64,000 nt of DNA, taken from positions 17,531,001-17,595,000 of the forward strand of contig JBBBDQ010000191.1 in assembly GCA_037127315.1 (NCBI GenBank), given 5' to 3'. Below are positions 1 to 11,702 of this stretch, piece after piece. Position 1 is the stretch's first letter. The number at the start of each line of letters is the position of its first letter. Both the position numbers and the translations under genes were made by a program. The notes under the pieces are model-generated. The model had not been told where the DNA came from and ran no database searches. It worked only from the letters and a program-made list of their open reading frames with translations. The DNA is from Ascarosepion bandense. Lineage: Eukaryota; Mollusca; Cephalopoda; Sepiida; Sepiidae.

Positions 1-229
1 AAAGGATTTACCATACGTCTGATCTCGTTGCTCGCTGTCACTCGAGAGAACGCTGGGCGCGAGTAGATGCCCGTCATCCGATGCGCACACGTGGCATCTA
101 GTGCCAGTACTTCTTTTGTTTTTACTGAATAATTTTAAAACTGCATTTATTTTTTGATTTACCCTCGTATTCATTTTCTAAAAATGGTTTTATAATTTTC
201 TTGTTTTATAAGATTCCCTGTAAAATAAT

Positions 230-430
230 ATCATTTAAAAATATGTAACATTGTGTACAATAACATTTAAAAATATGTAAAATTGTGTACAAAAAATTAC
301 GTATAATATCAATTAAAAATATGTAAATCATTTAAAAATATGTAAAATTGAGTGCAATATCATTTAAAAATATATAAAATTGTGTACAAAAAAAATTGTA
401 TATTATTTAAAAATATGTAAAATTGTTAAA
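230..430. repeat. Short AT-rich tandem repeat
   Basis: Recurring catttaaaaatatgtaaaat and ttgtgtacaa segments, five or six degenerate units. The rest of 1-1400 shows nothing recognisable. Confidence 0.7.
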
Positions 431-1401
431 AAAAACCGGAAAAATTAACAATAATAATTGCAAGGTTTTTGAGAACTAGAAAGTGAAAAGAGTTCAGAAA
501 ATGGAAATAATCCTGTTCGGTTTAGATCAGTGTTCACGTGACCTATTCCAAATTCCTATTCATGTTTTAAAATCAAACACGAACACATAAATACCAGACC
601 AGACATATTATAATAACAGGGAGAGTGATTAAGTTAAATAAACTATGCTTTAGTTAATTTATTGCATTCAAGTCCGACGCATTTCTTCGTTTAGGATTTC
701 ATCGGAATAAAGTGATGTTTAGATTGATGTGACTGCACAAGAGCACAAAGCAAAGGGAACGCTGAGAATTTTAAATATAAATTATTTTTTTTAAATATGT
801 TTTCAATATATACTCTAACCGAGTTCATTTAGTTTCTTCTTCTTTTTGCTCATATTACCAGCAATTTTGTTATTAAATTGTGATAATAGAAGATCTGCCA
901 AGAAAGGCTAAATGAATGAAGGACCTGGATGTAAAATTACTGTAGATTATTTTTTTGCATCAATGTAAACATCACTTTAGTCCGATGAAGTTCTAGAGAA
1001 CGAAGTGCTTCAAACGAAACTTCTTTCCACTTCGTTATATTTTTCCCTAAAATTGTTCTTGATATATTAAAAATGATATTTTGCTTTCCTATATTTAAGT
1101 TTCTATATAAGTAACTTTCGTTTTCAAGAACAAATTGTGTGACTAATGTCAACCTTAACATCATTTTAAAAATATTCTGAGTGATATTTTTTCAACGGTC
1201 TGAAAGCGACAATGTAAAAGCGTTCTTACATTTTTAAAATAAATTGTGGATTTACAACCGTTCAATTGTTTTTCTCTCAATATTTGATAATACTCTGTAT
1301 AATATCCATCGAACTCTACATTTTTATCTAATTAATAATTTATATTAATTGGATAAAATCTTTTTGATTATCCTCTTCGTCTTTACAGTTTTGCCATTCC
1401 A

Positions 1402-1404
<3 letters not shown>

Positions 1405-1461
<57 letters not shown>
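1405..1461. repeat. (AT)n microsatellite
   Basis: Uninterrupted AT repeats. Confidence 0.95.
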
Positions 1462-1465
<4 letters not shown>

Positions 1466-2152
1466 AATGAAGTTGATAGACAAGAATGGAAATTACTTAT
1501 AACTCAACCTACTATATGTGCTGGTAGGCGTTGTGTGTATATGAGCGCACGCGTGTTTTCATTTAATTGCATATATTTGTTTATCTAAATTGTATATATT
1601 TTATTTAAAAACATAGGAAAAATAATCTATCTGAACAGTCATCAAAATCTTTGAAACCTATTCCCCAACCACCATATTGAATCAAAAAAGTTTAAAATTC
1701 TTTTCCATATCTCTTTAAAGAAAGAAATAAATAAATAAAGAATGGAATTGCAAAACTTTTGCTGGAGATAACAGGAACGAAACATTGAAGTATGTTGCAA
1801 AATATTGAGCAATATAGAGTTACCAATGAGAGTTATGGATGACTTGATCAAAGGATGTTTATCATATTTAGTAAAACAGAGTAATTAACTAGGGCGTTGC
1901 ATGTAGCTAATTATTTAATTAACAAAGAACCAGGTCTATAGATAAGGAACGAAGGAAAAAGAAAATACTGTACGCACAGGTTCTCTGCATGATTTTCAAG
2001 AAATCGGCACTTTGGTTTAAGTACTGCTTTTATATAGCCTGGTAAAGTGTGGATGATAATACTACTACTGCCAAATTTTGAGTTCCCAGGTATTTACTTT
2101 TATTATAAAAAATGCTCAATACAATAGATATTGTAGAGCATAATATAATCAT

Positions 2153-2394
2153 ATAATTATGAATTAAAAATACATTGCGACACGGAAATTTCTATGTTTC
2201 GAGATTTCTATCTAGTCATTATAAGGAACACATACATAAATTTTATGTCTTTCCACATACATAAATCGAAAACAGATTGTTTCTTGTATTTAAATGTAAG
2301 TCATTTTCATAACCAACATCTAACATTGACTGATGACGAGATAGACATCTCGAAACATAGACATTTCCGTGCCGCAATATATTTTTAATTCATA

Positions 2395-2399
<5 letters not shown>
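2153..2399. repeat. Foldback repeat, about 60-bp arms
   Basis: Arms 2153-2214 and 2340-2399 (aattatgaattaaaaatac against gtatttttaattcataatt type, with few mismatches) surround about 125 bases. A (ATCT)n tract follows. Confidence 0.88.
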
Positions 2400-2439
<40 letters not shown>

Positions 2440-2456
2440 ATATATATATATATATA

Positions 2457-2498
<42 letters not shown>
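2399..2498. repeat. (ATCT)n then (AT)n microsatellite
   Basis: About ten ATCT units pass into AT repeats that lead into the second SINE family. Confidence 0.95.
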
Positions 2499-2500
<2 letters not shown>

Positions 2501-2702
2501 TTCATTCAGCAATGAATTAGAACACTCTCAGCTATTGCGCGTGTATAATGGTAACATACACGCTAAAAGGTCTGCCTCCTTCTACCGAGCGCCCGTAGCT
2601 CAGAGGTAAAATCGCCGACTGACGCCAATACGGTCGGATTTCAATCCTGGGTAAAAAGCAATCGGCTGTCTAACAGCGAAACAAATCTGCGTGCGGATGA
2701 CT
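2499..2702 (+). mobile_element. Second tRNA-derived SINE family, plus copy
   Basis: Contains a tRNA-like head at 2590-2650 with A box tagctcagagg and B box ggatttcaatcc, followed by a family tail ending gcggatgac. (AT)n tracts flank both sides. Confidence 0.75.
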
Positions 2703-2762
2703 ATATATATATATATATATATATATATGGATGACGAATATATATACATATGTATGTATATT

Positions 2763-2984
2763 CGTCATCCACATACAAGCCTATTTCGCTATATCACAGC
2801 TCATCAGTGTGGCTAGACATCCACTTTTCGGGAACGAAACTCGACCGATTTGGTGTCAGTCGGAGACGCTAACCCCTAAGCTATAGGCGCATGGAATCAG
2901 AAAATTGAAATTTTAGTGTCTATATATAAGCGGTGTATACACCCGCCAGTCACCGAAAGAACAAAGTTCATTGCTGAGAGTAAT
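2763..2984 (-). mobile_element. Second tRNA-derived SINE family, diverged copy
   Basis: Starts gtcatccacata, contains a degenerate head (aacgaaactcgaccgatttg, then ctaagctatagg) and ends at attgctgagag. Opposite in direction to the copy at 2499-2702. Confidence 0.6.
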
Positions 2985-3023
2985 GCATAAATCGCAAAAG
3001 TGGTAACTATTTTTGTTAAAATA

Positions 3024-3030
<7 letters not shown>

Positions 3031-3105
<75 letters not shown>
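3031..3105. repeat. (CT)n-(AT)n-(AAT)n compound microsatellite
   Basis: Three repeat types in succession. Confidence 0.95.
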
Positions 3106-3107
<2 letters not shown>

Positions 3108-3391
3108 TATTAAACCGACTCTGCGTGTATTCTAATCTCAAAATTTTATAGAAGGGACTTTCTAAGACTATGAATGACCAGCAGAATCTAAATCCGTTAT
3201 TGCCCTCGGCTATAAAGCTTTGGGCAAAGAGGGGGAAAAAAAAGAAAACTGCGTGGGACCGACAATACATACGGTTCCTCCCAGTAAAAAGAAAAAAAAC
3301 CCTCTAACGGAACAAACAACCAGAAAAGAAAAGTGCTCGATACACACAACCGAAAAGTATTTAACTAGAAGGCAGTAACGCAGAGCAAACA

Positions 3392-3521
3392 CGCTAACAA
3401 AATAGCAAGATCGCCAAGACCGACCGCGGTTTCGCACAACGGCTCGTCAGGGCTCGTCAGCCCTGACGAGCCGTTGTGCGAAACCGCAGGTCGGTCTTGG
3501 CGATCTTGCTATTTTGTTAGC

Positions 3522-3522
<1 letters not shown>
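3392..3522. repeat. Near-perfect 61-bp hairpin
   Basis: Left arm 3392-3452 (starts cgctaacaaaatagcaagat) pairs with right arm 3461-3522 with a single one-base indel; the spacer is ctcgtcag. An (AT)n tract follows directly. Confidence 0.95.
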
Positions 3523-3567
<45 letters not shown>

Positions 3568-3571
<4 letters not shown>

Positions 3572-3800
3572 ATCCGCAGACAGATCTGTTTCGCTATATT
3601 ACATCTCATCAGTACGGTTAGACTCCGATTGCTTTTTAACCCAGGATTGAAACCTGACCGAATTGGCGTCAATCGGCGATTCTACCTCTGGGCTATCGGC
3701 GTTCGGTAGAAGAAGGCAGACTTTTTAGCGTGTATATTGTAATTATACCCGCCCAATAGCCAGAGTGCTCTAATCCATTACTGAATGGGCGATGCGTTCG
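3568..3800 (-). mobile_element. Second tRNA-derived SINE family
   Basis: Reverse copy: cccaggattgaaacctgacc (B box reversed) and ctacctctgggcta (A box reversed), flanked by (AT)n on both sides. Confidence 0.75.
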
Positions 3801-3810
3801 ATTGAATAAT

Positions 3811-3849
<39 letters not shown>

Positions 3850-4831
3850 GAAAAGAGAGATAGAGAGAAAGAATTAGTTATTTAAAAAAATTAATATAAA
3901 ATGTAACAATAAATTTTCATCGTATCACATATAAAGCATTAAATATAGTTAAAGTTATCTTAGATATTTTTAAGTTCCTAGTTATATTCAGTTATTCTGT
4001 TAAAAGATTTTATACTGTTCAACCAGAAGTTCATGAAATAAAAAATGAAATTGTTTTATGTTGAGGTGACGGTTATTACCGCGGTAAATGTAAGTGGGGA
4101 TCCAAGTTCGCGAATTCCTCTCTCCCTCTACTAAAAGCTATGAGTAAAATAACAGAGCGGACTTGAATCTTGAAACTTCTATGAGGACAACACTGAATTA
4201 AAATCCGTGGTGAAGCCTACGAGAACCAACTTCATTATATTTTCCAAGGATGACTGAGACAATTCACTGATATTAAAGAAAACAAGTTGTGAAGAGCCAC
4301 GACCAAAACGCGTTAAGAGACATAGCTTTTTAAAAGGATATGAAGACGACAATAAAAAAGATATAAAAATATCTTTCTATTGTTTGAAACGAATTCATTT
4401 TTTTAAATTATTAATTTTGTCTAAAAGTTCAGCTCAAATAATATATTTATTTTTATGACTGATTTTTTAAAATTTGTGTAAGATTTATCACGTCAATATC
4501 TTATTCCAATGGCGTCAGATTAAACTTACTGTTTCTTTTTCCCATATCTTACCAGAGGTAAGCTAATTGGGTGCGACTTGCGAAAGCAATTCGAAAAAAA
4601 AACTATTTTCGTGAATTATTCGACATTTGTCTAATCTACGACAATTTATCCATTTCATTGAATGTTCATGAACAATTACCAAATTTGTAAAGGTAACATT
4701 AAGTTACCTTTACATCTAGTTGTTCACCGCATTCTCTTTTGTTGGGATGCATGTCAAGAATCCCAATATCCCCGTTTCTTCTTATTCACCAATTTTTATC
4801 TTGACTAGATCAATCAGCCAGACAGTGGATT

Positions 4832-5100
4832 GCCATACGTAATACACGCTTGTGCGATCATGTCTCGAAAGAGACAGGACTGACTGGGCAGAAGATTCTC
4901 CCGCAGTAGGTTACCATTACTTTCTACGACTACTAAGGCTATAGAACCCAATATGTCTTGTTATTTAATCCATAACTGGAAGGAAGAGACGGATTAATGC
5001 CTTTCCCAAGGGCATTTGCGCGTAAGTGAATGCAACAAATTCGACTGGAATTCGAACTCGGCTCTCCGATTTCTCGTTCCGATTCGGTCTCAGCAGTTGA
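4832..5100 (-). mobile_element. tRNA-derived SINE, main family
   Basis: Reverse-strand copy running from the cacgcttgtgcgatcatg end to the tRNA-like head; the head (attcgaactcggctctcc) is diverged and its outer end degraded. Confidence 0.85.
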
Positions 5101-5109
5101 TAATTCTCC

Positions 5110-6240
5110 ACTGCGTAATTTTTTTTTGAGGAGGTGAGTGTCTTTTTCTTGCAAAGTGAGATGCTTGATTCTGCTTACCGGTAGAATACAGTTTGAACTC
5201 TTATTTTTCTGTGAAGTGGACGGTTCCTACTAAGATTTTTTCTATTTAGTTTAAATGTTTAGTATTTTGTTTTCGTTATTTGCTATATCACTTTCCCCCT
5301 CATTTTATGTCATAATTTTACACATTTTCATATAGAAAAAGATAATTGTATATATTTTCATGTCAGAGGTGTTTTAATGAATATGCACTAGTATGGCCTG
5401 TGTTGGTCTAAATGGCGATAAATGAGTTCTCGTGGTGTATGTGTAAATTGTAATCATGATTGGGTCGTGAACCAGATTAACTAGGTGTAGGATAGTCTGT
5501 GACAGCGAACCTTCCTCCCTTTATTCTTTGTAAATGTAATATTACAAGATAAAAATATTAAGTGAGTATTTGAATTTTGGTTACTATTAAACGTCAATAG
5601 TGAAAACGTGTTTATTGTATATTCATTATTCAAGTATCCTTTTGTATAACTGAGGCCCACCAAAAACCCGCGAAAAGACTTGTGCCTCCTCTGAACTAAA
5701 CTATAATTATAATCATAATTATAAACGGTTATTTTAAAAAGTGGGCATTTCGCTTAAATATATTTGAACACATTCAATTGTTCCTCTGAAATTAAGAAAA
5801 TACGGAATTTAAGTAAAAGGCTCACAATATTTTAAAAAAGAGGCGTTAGTTTAAATTAAAATATCTAAAAGAGCATCATTCTTTTGTCTTCTTATTTGGT
5901 CATTTTACCCATAAGAGAATTTCAAATGCTGGTAACCAATAATTCACTCTGGAGAAAAACATGGAGTATGCCATTGAAAATATTTGACTATTTGACAACA
6001 ATCCGACGTTCAATGGCCTTCGGATAAACGTCATAATGAATTGCCAAGATTACTAACAAATGATTATAGTAATCTTAGTAATTTATTCGGTTTACCAAAT
6101 TTAAATCAATAGAAATTAAATTTAAGAATTCGTAGAAATTATCGATATAAATTTCGTAAAAAGTATCTCCTGACTTGAAAAAAACATTTTACTGGTTTTA
6201 TCTCTTCCAGAAACTTATTGTGGCAAAATTAATAAAATCA
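5110..6240. other. AT-rich intron sequence, nothing recognised
   Basis: Downstream side of the last visible Ret exon. No hydrophobic open segment with splice sites, as expected for the transmembrane exon, was found here or further left. Confidence 0.5.
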
Positions 6241-6249
6241 CAAACTTAC

Positions 6250-6432
6250 CATTCGAGACGGCATCGACTGGTCTGGAAGTTGAACTTATTCCTGTAGATT
6301 TTTCATATTTCTCTCCTATTTCTATTGAAGATTTGGAACAGTGACACATCATTTTAGCATCGCAAGAACAAACGCCAATGGCTTTTAGTATACCCATCCC
6401 GTTTCTTAGAAGAGCACTGTAAGTAACTTCAG
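6250..6432 (-). CDS. Ret: Ret exon: cysteine-rich domain, C-terminal part
   Basis: A 183-bp exon, phase 1 to phase 1, with acceptor tttttgtttatgtttgcag and donor gtaagt. It encodes a segment with GILKAIGVCSCDAKMMCHC, matching the human [20 protein letters not shown]. The two C-x-C pairs correspond to RET cysteines 609/611 and 618/620, the positions mutated in familial thyroid cancer in people. After them comes a serine/threonine-rich stretch of about 30 residues, longer than the human exon 10 product (120 bp from memory). The following exon should carry the last membrane-proximal cysteines and the transmembrane helix; I could not find it in the remaining 6.2 kb. The intron before this exon is about 22.9 kb. 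Confidence 0.9.
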
Positions 6433-6959
6433 CTGCAAACATAAACAAAAAAATATATACATGCCATGATTATTACATAAAGATCTATTTGGGCTATTTG
6501 GCTTGGTTAATTTGGTTTTACAGTATATCGACTTAAAAGTGTTATTTAATGGCAACAAGATTTTTAGGATAGGTTCGTATGAATAGAATATGTAATTTTT
6601 TGTAACAAACAAGTTTATAGATCAAGTTTCATTGACATATTTTTTAAAGAGGGTTTATGTCAACACACAAATATATTGCTGGTTATATTTTTTTCATAAA
6701 TGTATTGCTGATATTCTAATGGTGGACCTTGGAACAACATAGATTAAGAGGTGGTTTTTTCACCTTCTCAAAACCTCTCAATGAAAGGCCTTGCTGCCAA
6801 ATGTAGTTTATCGTCATATCCAGAACTCGAACTGTTTGGAAAACGATATCTATTTAGGAAGGATATTAAAGTTATCCAGAACTTAAACAGATAGCAAACC
6901 GCCTGTATACGGATAGAAGATAAAATGAGTATATAAGCAAAAATATCAAAATAAGCGTA

Positions 6960-8110
6960 AAACCAGAATGTGACTTCTCGCCGGGTTTATGTATTCTCTA
7001 CAGTAAGGATATTCCAAGGAAGCTGGAGACCTTTCCAAGGTGTATATTTCTGGTCACAGTCTTAACAAAACAAGATACGCAAATGACGCTATGTTGATGA
7101 CAAAGAAATAAAAGTACAGGACCTCCAAGACAAGGTATTAAAATAAAGTGAACAAGAAGTAATAACGAAAAGAGCATGTCTACTTCGATATTTGTCTATA
7201 TTTTTTCAAATAAAAGGTTCAGTTCAAAATTCCAATTATCCGAAGAAGGTCAGAGCATACAACGGCTGAAAAGTTATAATATGACAGCAAACATGAGGAC
7301 AACGATCCCAACAATGTAAATAATGTATACTTGTCAGCAAGAGAAAAAGCCCAATACGTGAACTACGAGTTGGGTGTGTCAAGATCAAACTAGTACTAAA
7401 GTTTAATTTTTTTTAATCATATCACCCCAAGCAAGGCGGTAACGCTACTGATGCGCAGGGGGCTACTGAAGAGTAAAAAGATTGGAAAAGAGAAAGCCGG
7501 AAACTATATCCTAAACAGGGAAAAAGAAATGAGACCATTCACATGTTCAATAGACGCGGGTGGAGTGTGAACCGGGCGATAGTTTAGCCTATCTACCCTG
7601 CCCTTAAACAAATCCCAATGAGACTTGCTCCGTCAGGGAGGAAGCCGGCTCAACCCGACTAGGGTGAATGCTGCATACTACTACTACTACTAATATCTAC
7701 TCCAATTGAGAAAAAAAAAAAAAGAAAAGAGTAAGAAGATTGGGAAAAAAAGCCGGAAACCACATCCGAAAAGAATGAGCCACATCACCTGTTCAAAAGA
7801 CGTGGGTGGATTGTGAACCGGGAAGTGTTTTAACAGAGGGATGAAAACCGCAATGTCGAGATCTGGACCTTCATTAGAATATCAAAAGATGCCTTCGAAA
7901 TGTTAAACAATTCTCATGTTTTTTTGTTTTTTTTGTTTTTACAAATTTCGTTAGAAACAAAGAAAAACATACTGAACTGTTATGTAATATCAATCCTTCT
8001 ATATGACAGTGCTAGACAAATTTTTCAGAGACAAGATCTGAGACAGCAGAAATGTTGTCTTACGGAAAGATACTGAGAATACTATGGATGGAGCCGGTAA
8101 GCAACGAAAA
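6960..8110 (+). pseudogene. RTE-like LINE, decayed and interrupted
   Basis: Plus-strand remnants of an RT: a stretch near 7068-7100 reads RYANDAMLM (the YADD motif region, one residue changed), and 7960-8110 reads like the downstream part (LNCYVISILLYDSA, then GKILRILWMEP). The material between (about 7405-7760) is foreign insertions, including a minus-oriented 3' end of the jockey-like family. No intact frame remains. Confidence 0.6.
7405..7560 (-). mobile_element. 3' end of jockey/CR1-like LINE
   Basis: The sequence aatcatatcaccccaagcaa and the following 150 bases match, inverted, the 3' end of the LINE family seen at 34.9, 54.2 and 18.05 kb. It lies inside the older RTE-like copy. Confidence 0.55.
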
Positions 8111-8377
8111 AGAAGATTGTCGTAATCAAATTATTGCATTTTCTTTTCTGATCACCAATATTTTTTCCAGTATTTTTCACAACGCCCGATACTGCCGTGG
8201 TTTTAACAATCTCAGTATTTCTCCGTTCGCCACTTCTCCTCAGACCAAATTTCTTTCAAATATTTTCTGCTGCACCAATGGTGAGCATGATTCTTTCTCT
8301 TGTACACAAGTGCATAGGTTCTCAGCCAAAGTATTGGGGTTTCCCTATGTTTTTACACCCTTTTCACTTTTCTTCAC

Positions 8378-8710
8378 TAAATCCAAAGAAGGATCTGTAA
8401 TATAATCGATTCAGACTTGGCAGCTCGACTTCTGTCACTTTCTCACCGACGTGACGTGACTTCTCGCTAACTTTTCGGCAAATATTTTCATGGCAACTGC
8501 TCTGATGAGTTTTTTTCCTGGTGCCCTGACTACATGAATTTAAGCATGGTTCTAGACTGCTTCTAGTCTTCTTGAATCTTGTCGATATCTTTTATCCATT
8601 TTACATTCCCCTCCCAATACTCAGTCTAGTCTCCCAGTTTCACTCCCTGTAACCCTCTGCTTACTAGTGACATTTCCGCCTTGCTTGGATTAAAATGATT
8701 AAAAACAAAA
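8378..8710 (+). mobile_element. Jockey/CR1-like LINE 3' fragment
   Basis: Encodes a decayed version of the RT C-terminus (NLI.., LAAR, SLSHRR-like around 8385-8460) and runs to the typical 3' end tgcttggattaaaatgatta followed by A-rich sequence. It is immediately followed by a GC-rich minisatellite. Confidence 0.65.
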
Positions 8711-8716
8711 ATTTCC

Positions 8717-8815
8717 AGATCCGGGTCCTGGTACGGGTCCTGGTACGGGTCCTGGTACGGGTCCTGGTCCGAGTCCGGATCCCGGTCCGGGTATGGTTCC
8801 GGTTCCGGGTTCGGG
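8717..8815. repeat. GC-rich 12-bp minisatellite
   Basis: Repeats of ggtcctggtacg and variants (ggtccg, ggttccg), about eight units, in an otherwise AT-rich region and directly after a LINE 3' end. Read on the minus strand it gives DPYQDPYQDP-like peptides, not a gene. Confidence 0.85.
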
Positions 8816-9954
8816 CCAAATCTCAATGATGACAGGCGGGCGTTTTTTTCTGAAATCCCAGGATACCATTTTTTTAATTTTATGGACAGTGTTGGGAGTT
8901 GTTCGTAGAATTGAATTGATGTCGTTTCTAAAAACCATCCTACATTGTTTTTTTTCTCAAATTACTTTTCGATATATTCCTCCATCATAATTATATGTCA
9001 TACTTTCCAATGTTCACACGAGATGTTTGGTTGCTATCACTTGTATTTGGATGACAGTATAACAACCCAGAGTATGGCCACGGCAAGTTTTCTCAAACTC
9101 ATATTGCATTTCCTACTCATTCAATTCATATGTTTTTATCACAATTTCTAATGGCCCAACTATTAAGTATGTCAAACTGACCTTCATTGTCTATTTAGCT
9201 TGGTTTCAGCTTGTGTTTCTGTTTTGCAATTATTATACTACTAACATTGGGCAATTTGCCAAGGATTAAGCTCTAATTTGTGATTGTACAAATACTAATA
9301 TTTCCAGAATATTGGCAAGTGTTATGGGTGTGATGTTCACGTTGAAGGCATGAGCTTTAATTTCCCTTTCTTAATCAATATTTTAATATTGGTTCAATGA
9401 AATTTTATATAATTTTTTTATGTGAATTTATTGAATATTCACTTATAAAAAAAGACCATACCCTTGCTATACTTTTTATAAAATGTACAACATCTATGGT
9501 ATGATGTTTTTCCTTATTCCCGATTATCAAACCAGGTTTCCTTGCTGGGGTGTGATAACTGAACTAAGTGTTAAAATCTAAAAATATTTTCTGTTTTTTT
9601 TATTTGTTTTTCAAGATAATTTTATTGTTTGTGTGAATGCCATTTGTCTGCAGGGTTCAAACAGAGTATATCACTGTTTCTAACATGTCGTGTACTTTGT
9701 ATTCTTTTTTGATATATTCACCGATCATGAAGTGTGCCGTTTCATCTTTCTTAGTAATAGTTTGAGTTTGATTTTTGTTGAACGGCATATCAACCCTTGT
9801 GTGGGTCATTTAATGCCCAAAAGGTAGGGTTTTAAAGTATTTTGTAATGTTCGGTTGTAGTAAGAAGGTTGAATTAGTCCGACTTTTATGAAAATGTTTT
9901 TTATTTATGTTTTATTTTAGAAACCTGAAGATGCCTTCTAGTTTTATATTCAAA

Positions 9955-10145
9955 AATTTATTGTTGGCAATTATCTTTTTCCTTCAAAAATGTATTATGG
10001 CAATATTCTTTTCCTTCAAAAATGTGTTATGGCAATAATTTTTTCTTCAAAAATGTATTGTTGGTAATATTTTTCCATCAAAAATGTATATTTTTCTATA
10101 AAAGTTTATTTTTATGTATATATTTCTGTAAAAGTCTATTTTTAT
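9955..10145. repeat. Short degenerate tandem repeat
   Basis: About four units of roughly 45 bases containing ttcaaaaatgtattatggca, then two units containing tctgtaaaagtctatt. The preceding stretch 8830-9950 is AT-rich with no recognisable gene or repeat. Confidence 0.65.
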
Positions 10146-10160
10146 ATTGTCACCGTGGAG

Positions 10161-10444
10161 GATGTGCGTTGTGGTACAGTGGATATCGGCTTGGAACGAG
10201 AAACCGGGGAGCCGAGTTCGAATTCCAGTTGAATCCTTGGGAAAGGTATTAATCCATCTCTTCCTTCCAGTTATGGGTTAAATAGCAGGACAGACTAGGT
10301 TCTATAGGCATGGTCGGCAACCAGTCTACCGCAGAAAGCAATGGCAACCTACTTCGGGATAATCTTCTGCCCAGTCAGTCATGTCTATTTCGAGACATGA
10401 TCGCCCAAGCGTGTATCACGTATGGCACTTAACTGACTGACTGA
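10161..10444 (+). mobile_element. tRNA-derived SINE, main family, full length
   Basis: The head has the pol III A box (tggtacagtgg) and B box (gagttcgaattcc); the body has the family segments ggttaaatagcaggacag and gcagaaagcaatggcaacc; it ends in repeats of ctga. It resembles octopus SINEs described as OK/OR types, from memory. Confidence 0.9.
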
Positions 10445-11046
10445 TGGTGGTTAACTATTTGCCTATAGCTGGGACCCTAACAGGTGCTACGATTCTGGGT
10501 CATGGTGGACCTGGGAACAACAGCAATTAAGAAGTGGTTCAATACTCCTCACAACTTCTCAGTCATATGTCTTGCTGCCGGATGCAGTTTCGTCATTCTC
10601 TTCATAATCGCAATATTTACTTTAATTTCCGAAACATGTCAATCTTCGCTTCGACATAATTTACAGTTGTTCTGGGCTTTACTGACGAAGGGTTCCATTT
10701 CTCTTTTCAGGTTTTCTCCGCATACCCATGTTCTTTATTTTTCGTTCATGTTATTTTCTATTCGACTTTTAAATTCTGCGTAGATTTTTCTTTATCCATT
10801 TTTATTTTCGTGGTGCGTTCTTCACTCCTCCAAAACTTTAATATAATTTTTTCTTAACCTTATTTCGGTCATTTTTAATAAAATTTCTTGTATGATTTTT
10901 GGATATATTTTCAGTTCCATTTTGGTAACGTTGACAGTCTTCGGTGCTGATTAATTCTCTTCCGCTTCCTTTTTACAAATAATCCCTCTATATTATCTTT
11001 TGAAAGTAAGCATCATGCATGACAAAGACTTTCCTGTCCGTCGATA

Positions 11047-11049
11047 ATG

Positions 11050-11084
<35 letters not shown>

Positions 11085-11114
11085 AATTATTATTATTATT
11101 ATTATTATTATTAT
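11047..11114. repeat. Palindromic (AAT)n-(ATT)n microsatellite
   Basis: AAT repeats turn into ATT repeats at about 11088, giving a self-complementary tract next to a probable LINE 5' end. Confidence 0.9.
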
Positions 11115-11245
11115 TTTTGTTACAAGGACTATTGATGGTAGCAACAATTTCTTTTTAACAAAATACTCTAGTGTAGTGATGTTTTGTTTCGTTGAGTGGC
11201 TGTTACGTTCAACTTTTATTTTTAATCAGCGTCTTTCTCTATGAA
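11113..11245 (+). repeat. Direct repeat partner of 11703-11838
   Basis: About 130 bases (ttgttacaaggact ... cagcgtctttctct) recur near-identically at 11703-11838. Both probably represent the 5' end of the R4-like element; this first copy directly follows an (AAT)n/(ATT)n tract and is cut off after 130 bases. Confidence 0.7.
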
Positions 11246-11702
11246 TTTTTTCTATATAAAATTTTGTTTTACTATTTTAACTTAAACATGAATTTTTCTT
11301 CGTATATTATTTAAGTTATCTGTTTCTTCTTTAAATTATCCTAATAGATTCATCAACTAGTTTTCTTATTATTCATATATTCCTTAGTTGTCGATATTTC
11401 GAAATCATTTTTTTAAACTATGATAATTTTTCTTAAAATCAAAATAAAAACCAAAACAACTGGAAAAACGATAAAAAACAGTTTGATACAATATCTACGA
11501 TATTCTTTCATCGAAAGAATACGTATTTATTTACTTATTTATTCATTGAGTTATTTATTTATTTAATTATTTTTTGATAACACTATTTTCGACGATTTTA
11601 ATGATAAAATAACTGAATATACAGTGAACTAACAAATTATTATTTTAAAATTTAATATCAGTCATAAAATTTTCCCTTAATTTTGTTTTTTTCTGAACAA
11701 TT

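Noticed and set aside
2590..2650. Possible true tRNA gene
   Set aside because: A and B boxes are present, but the acceptor stem does not pair and the same head recurs in a SINE family.
8052..8405. 117-codon plus-strand frame
   Set aside because: Its start is the relic of the RTE-like LINE and its end that of another LINE; the middle has no signature.
8626..8938. Proline/aspartate-rich repeat peptide frames
   Set aside because: They come from the GC-rich 12-bp minisatellite beside a LINE end.
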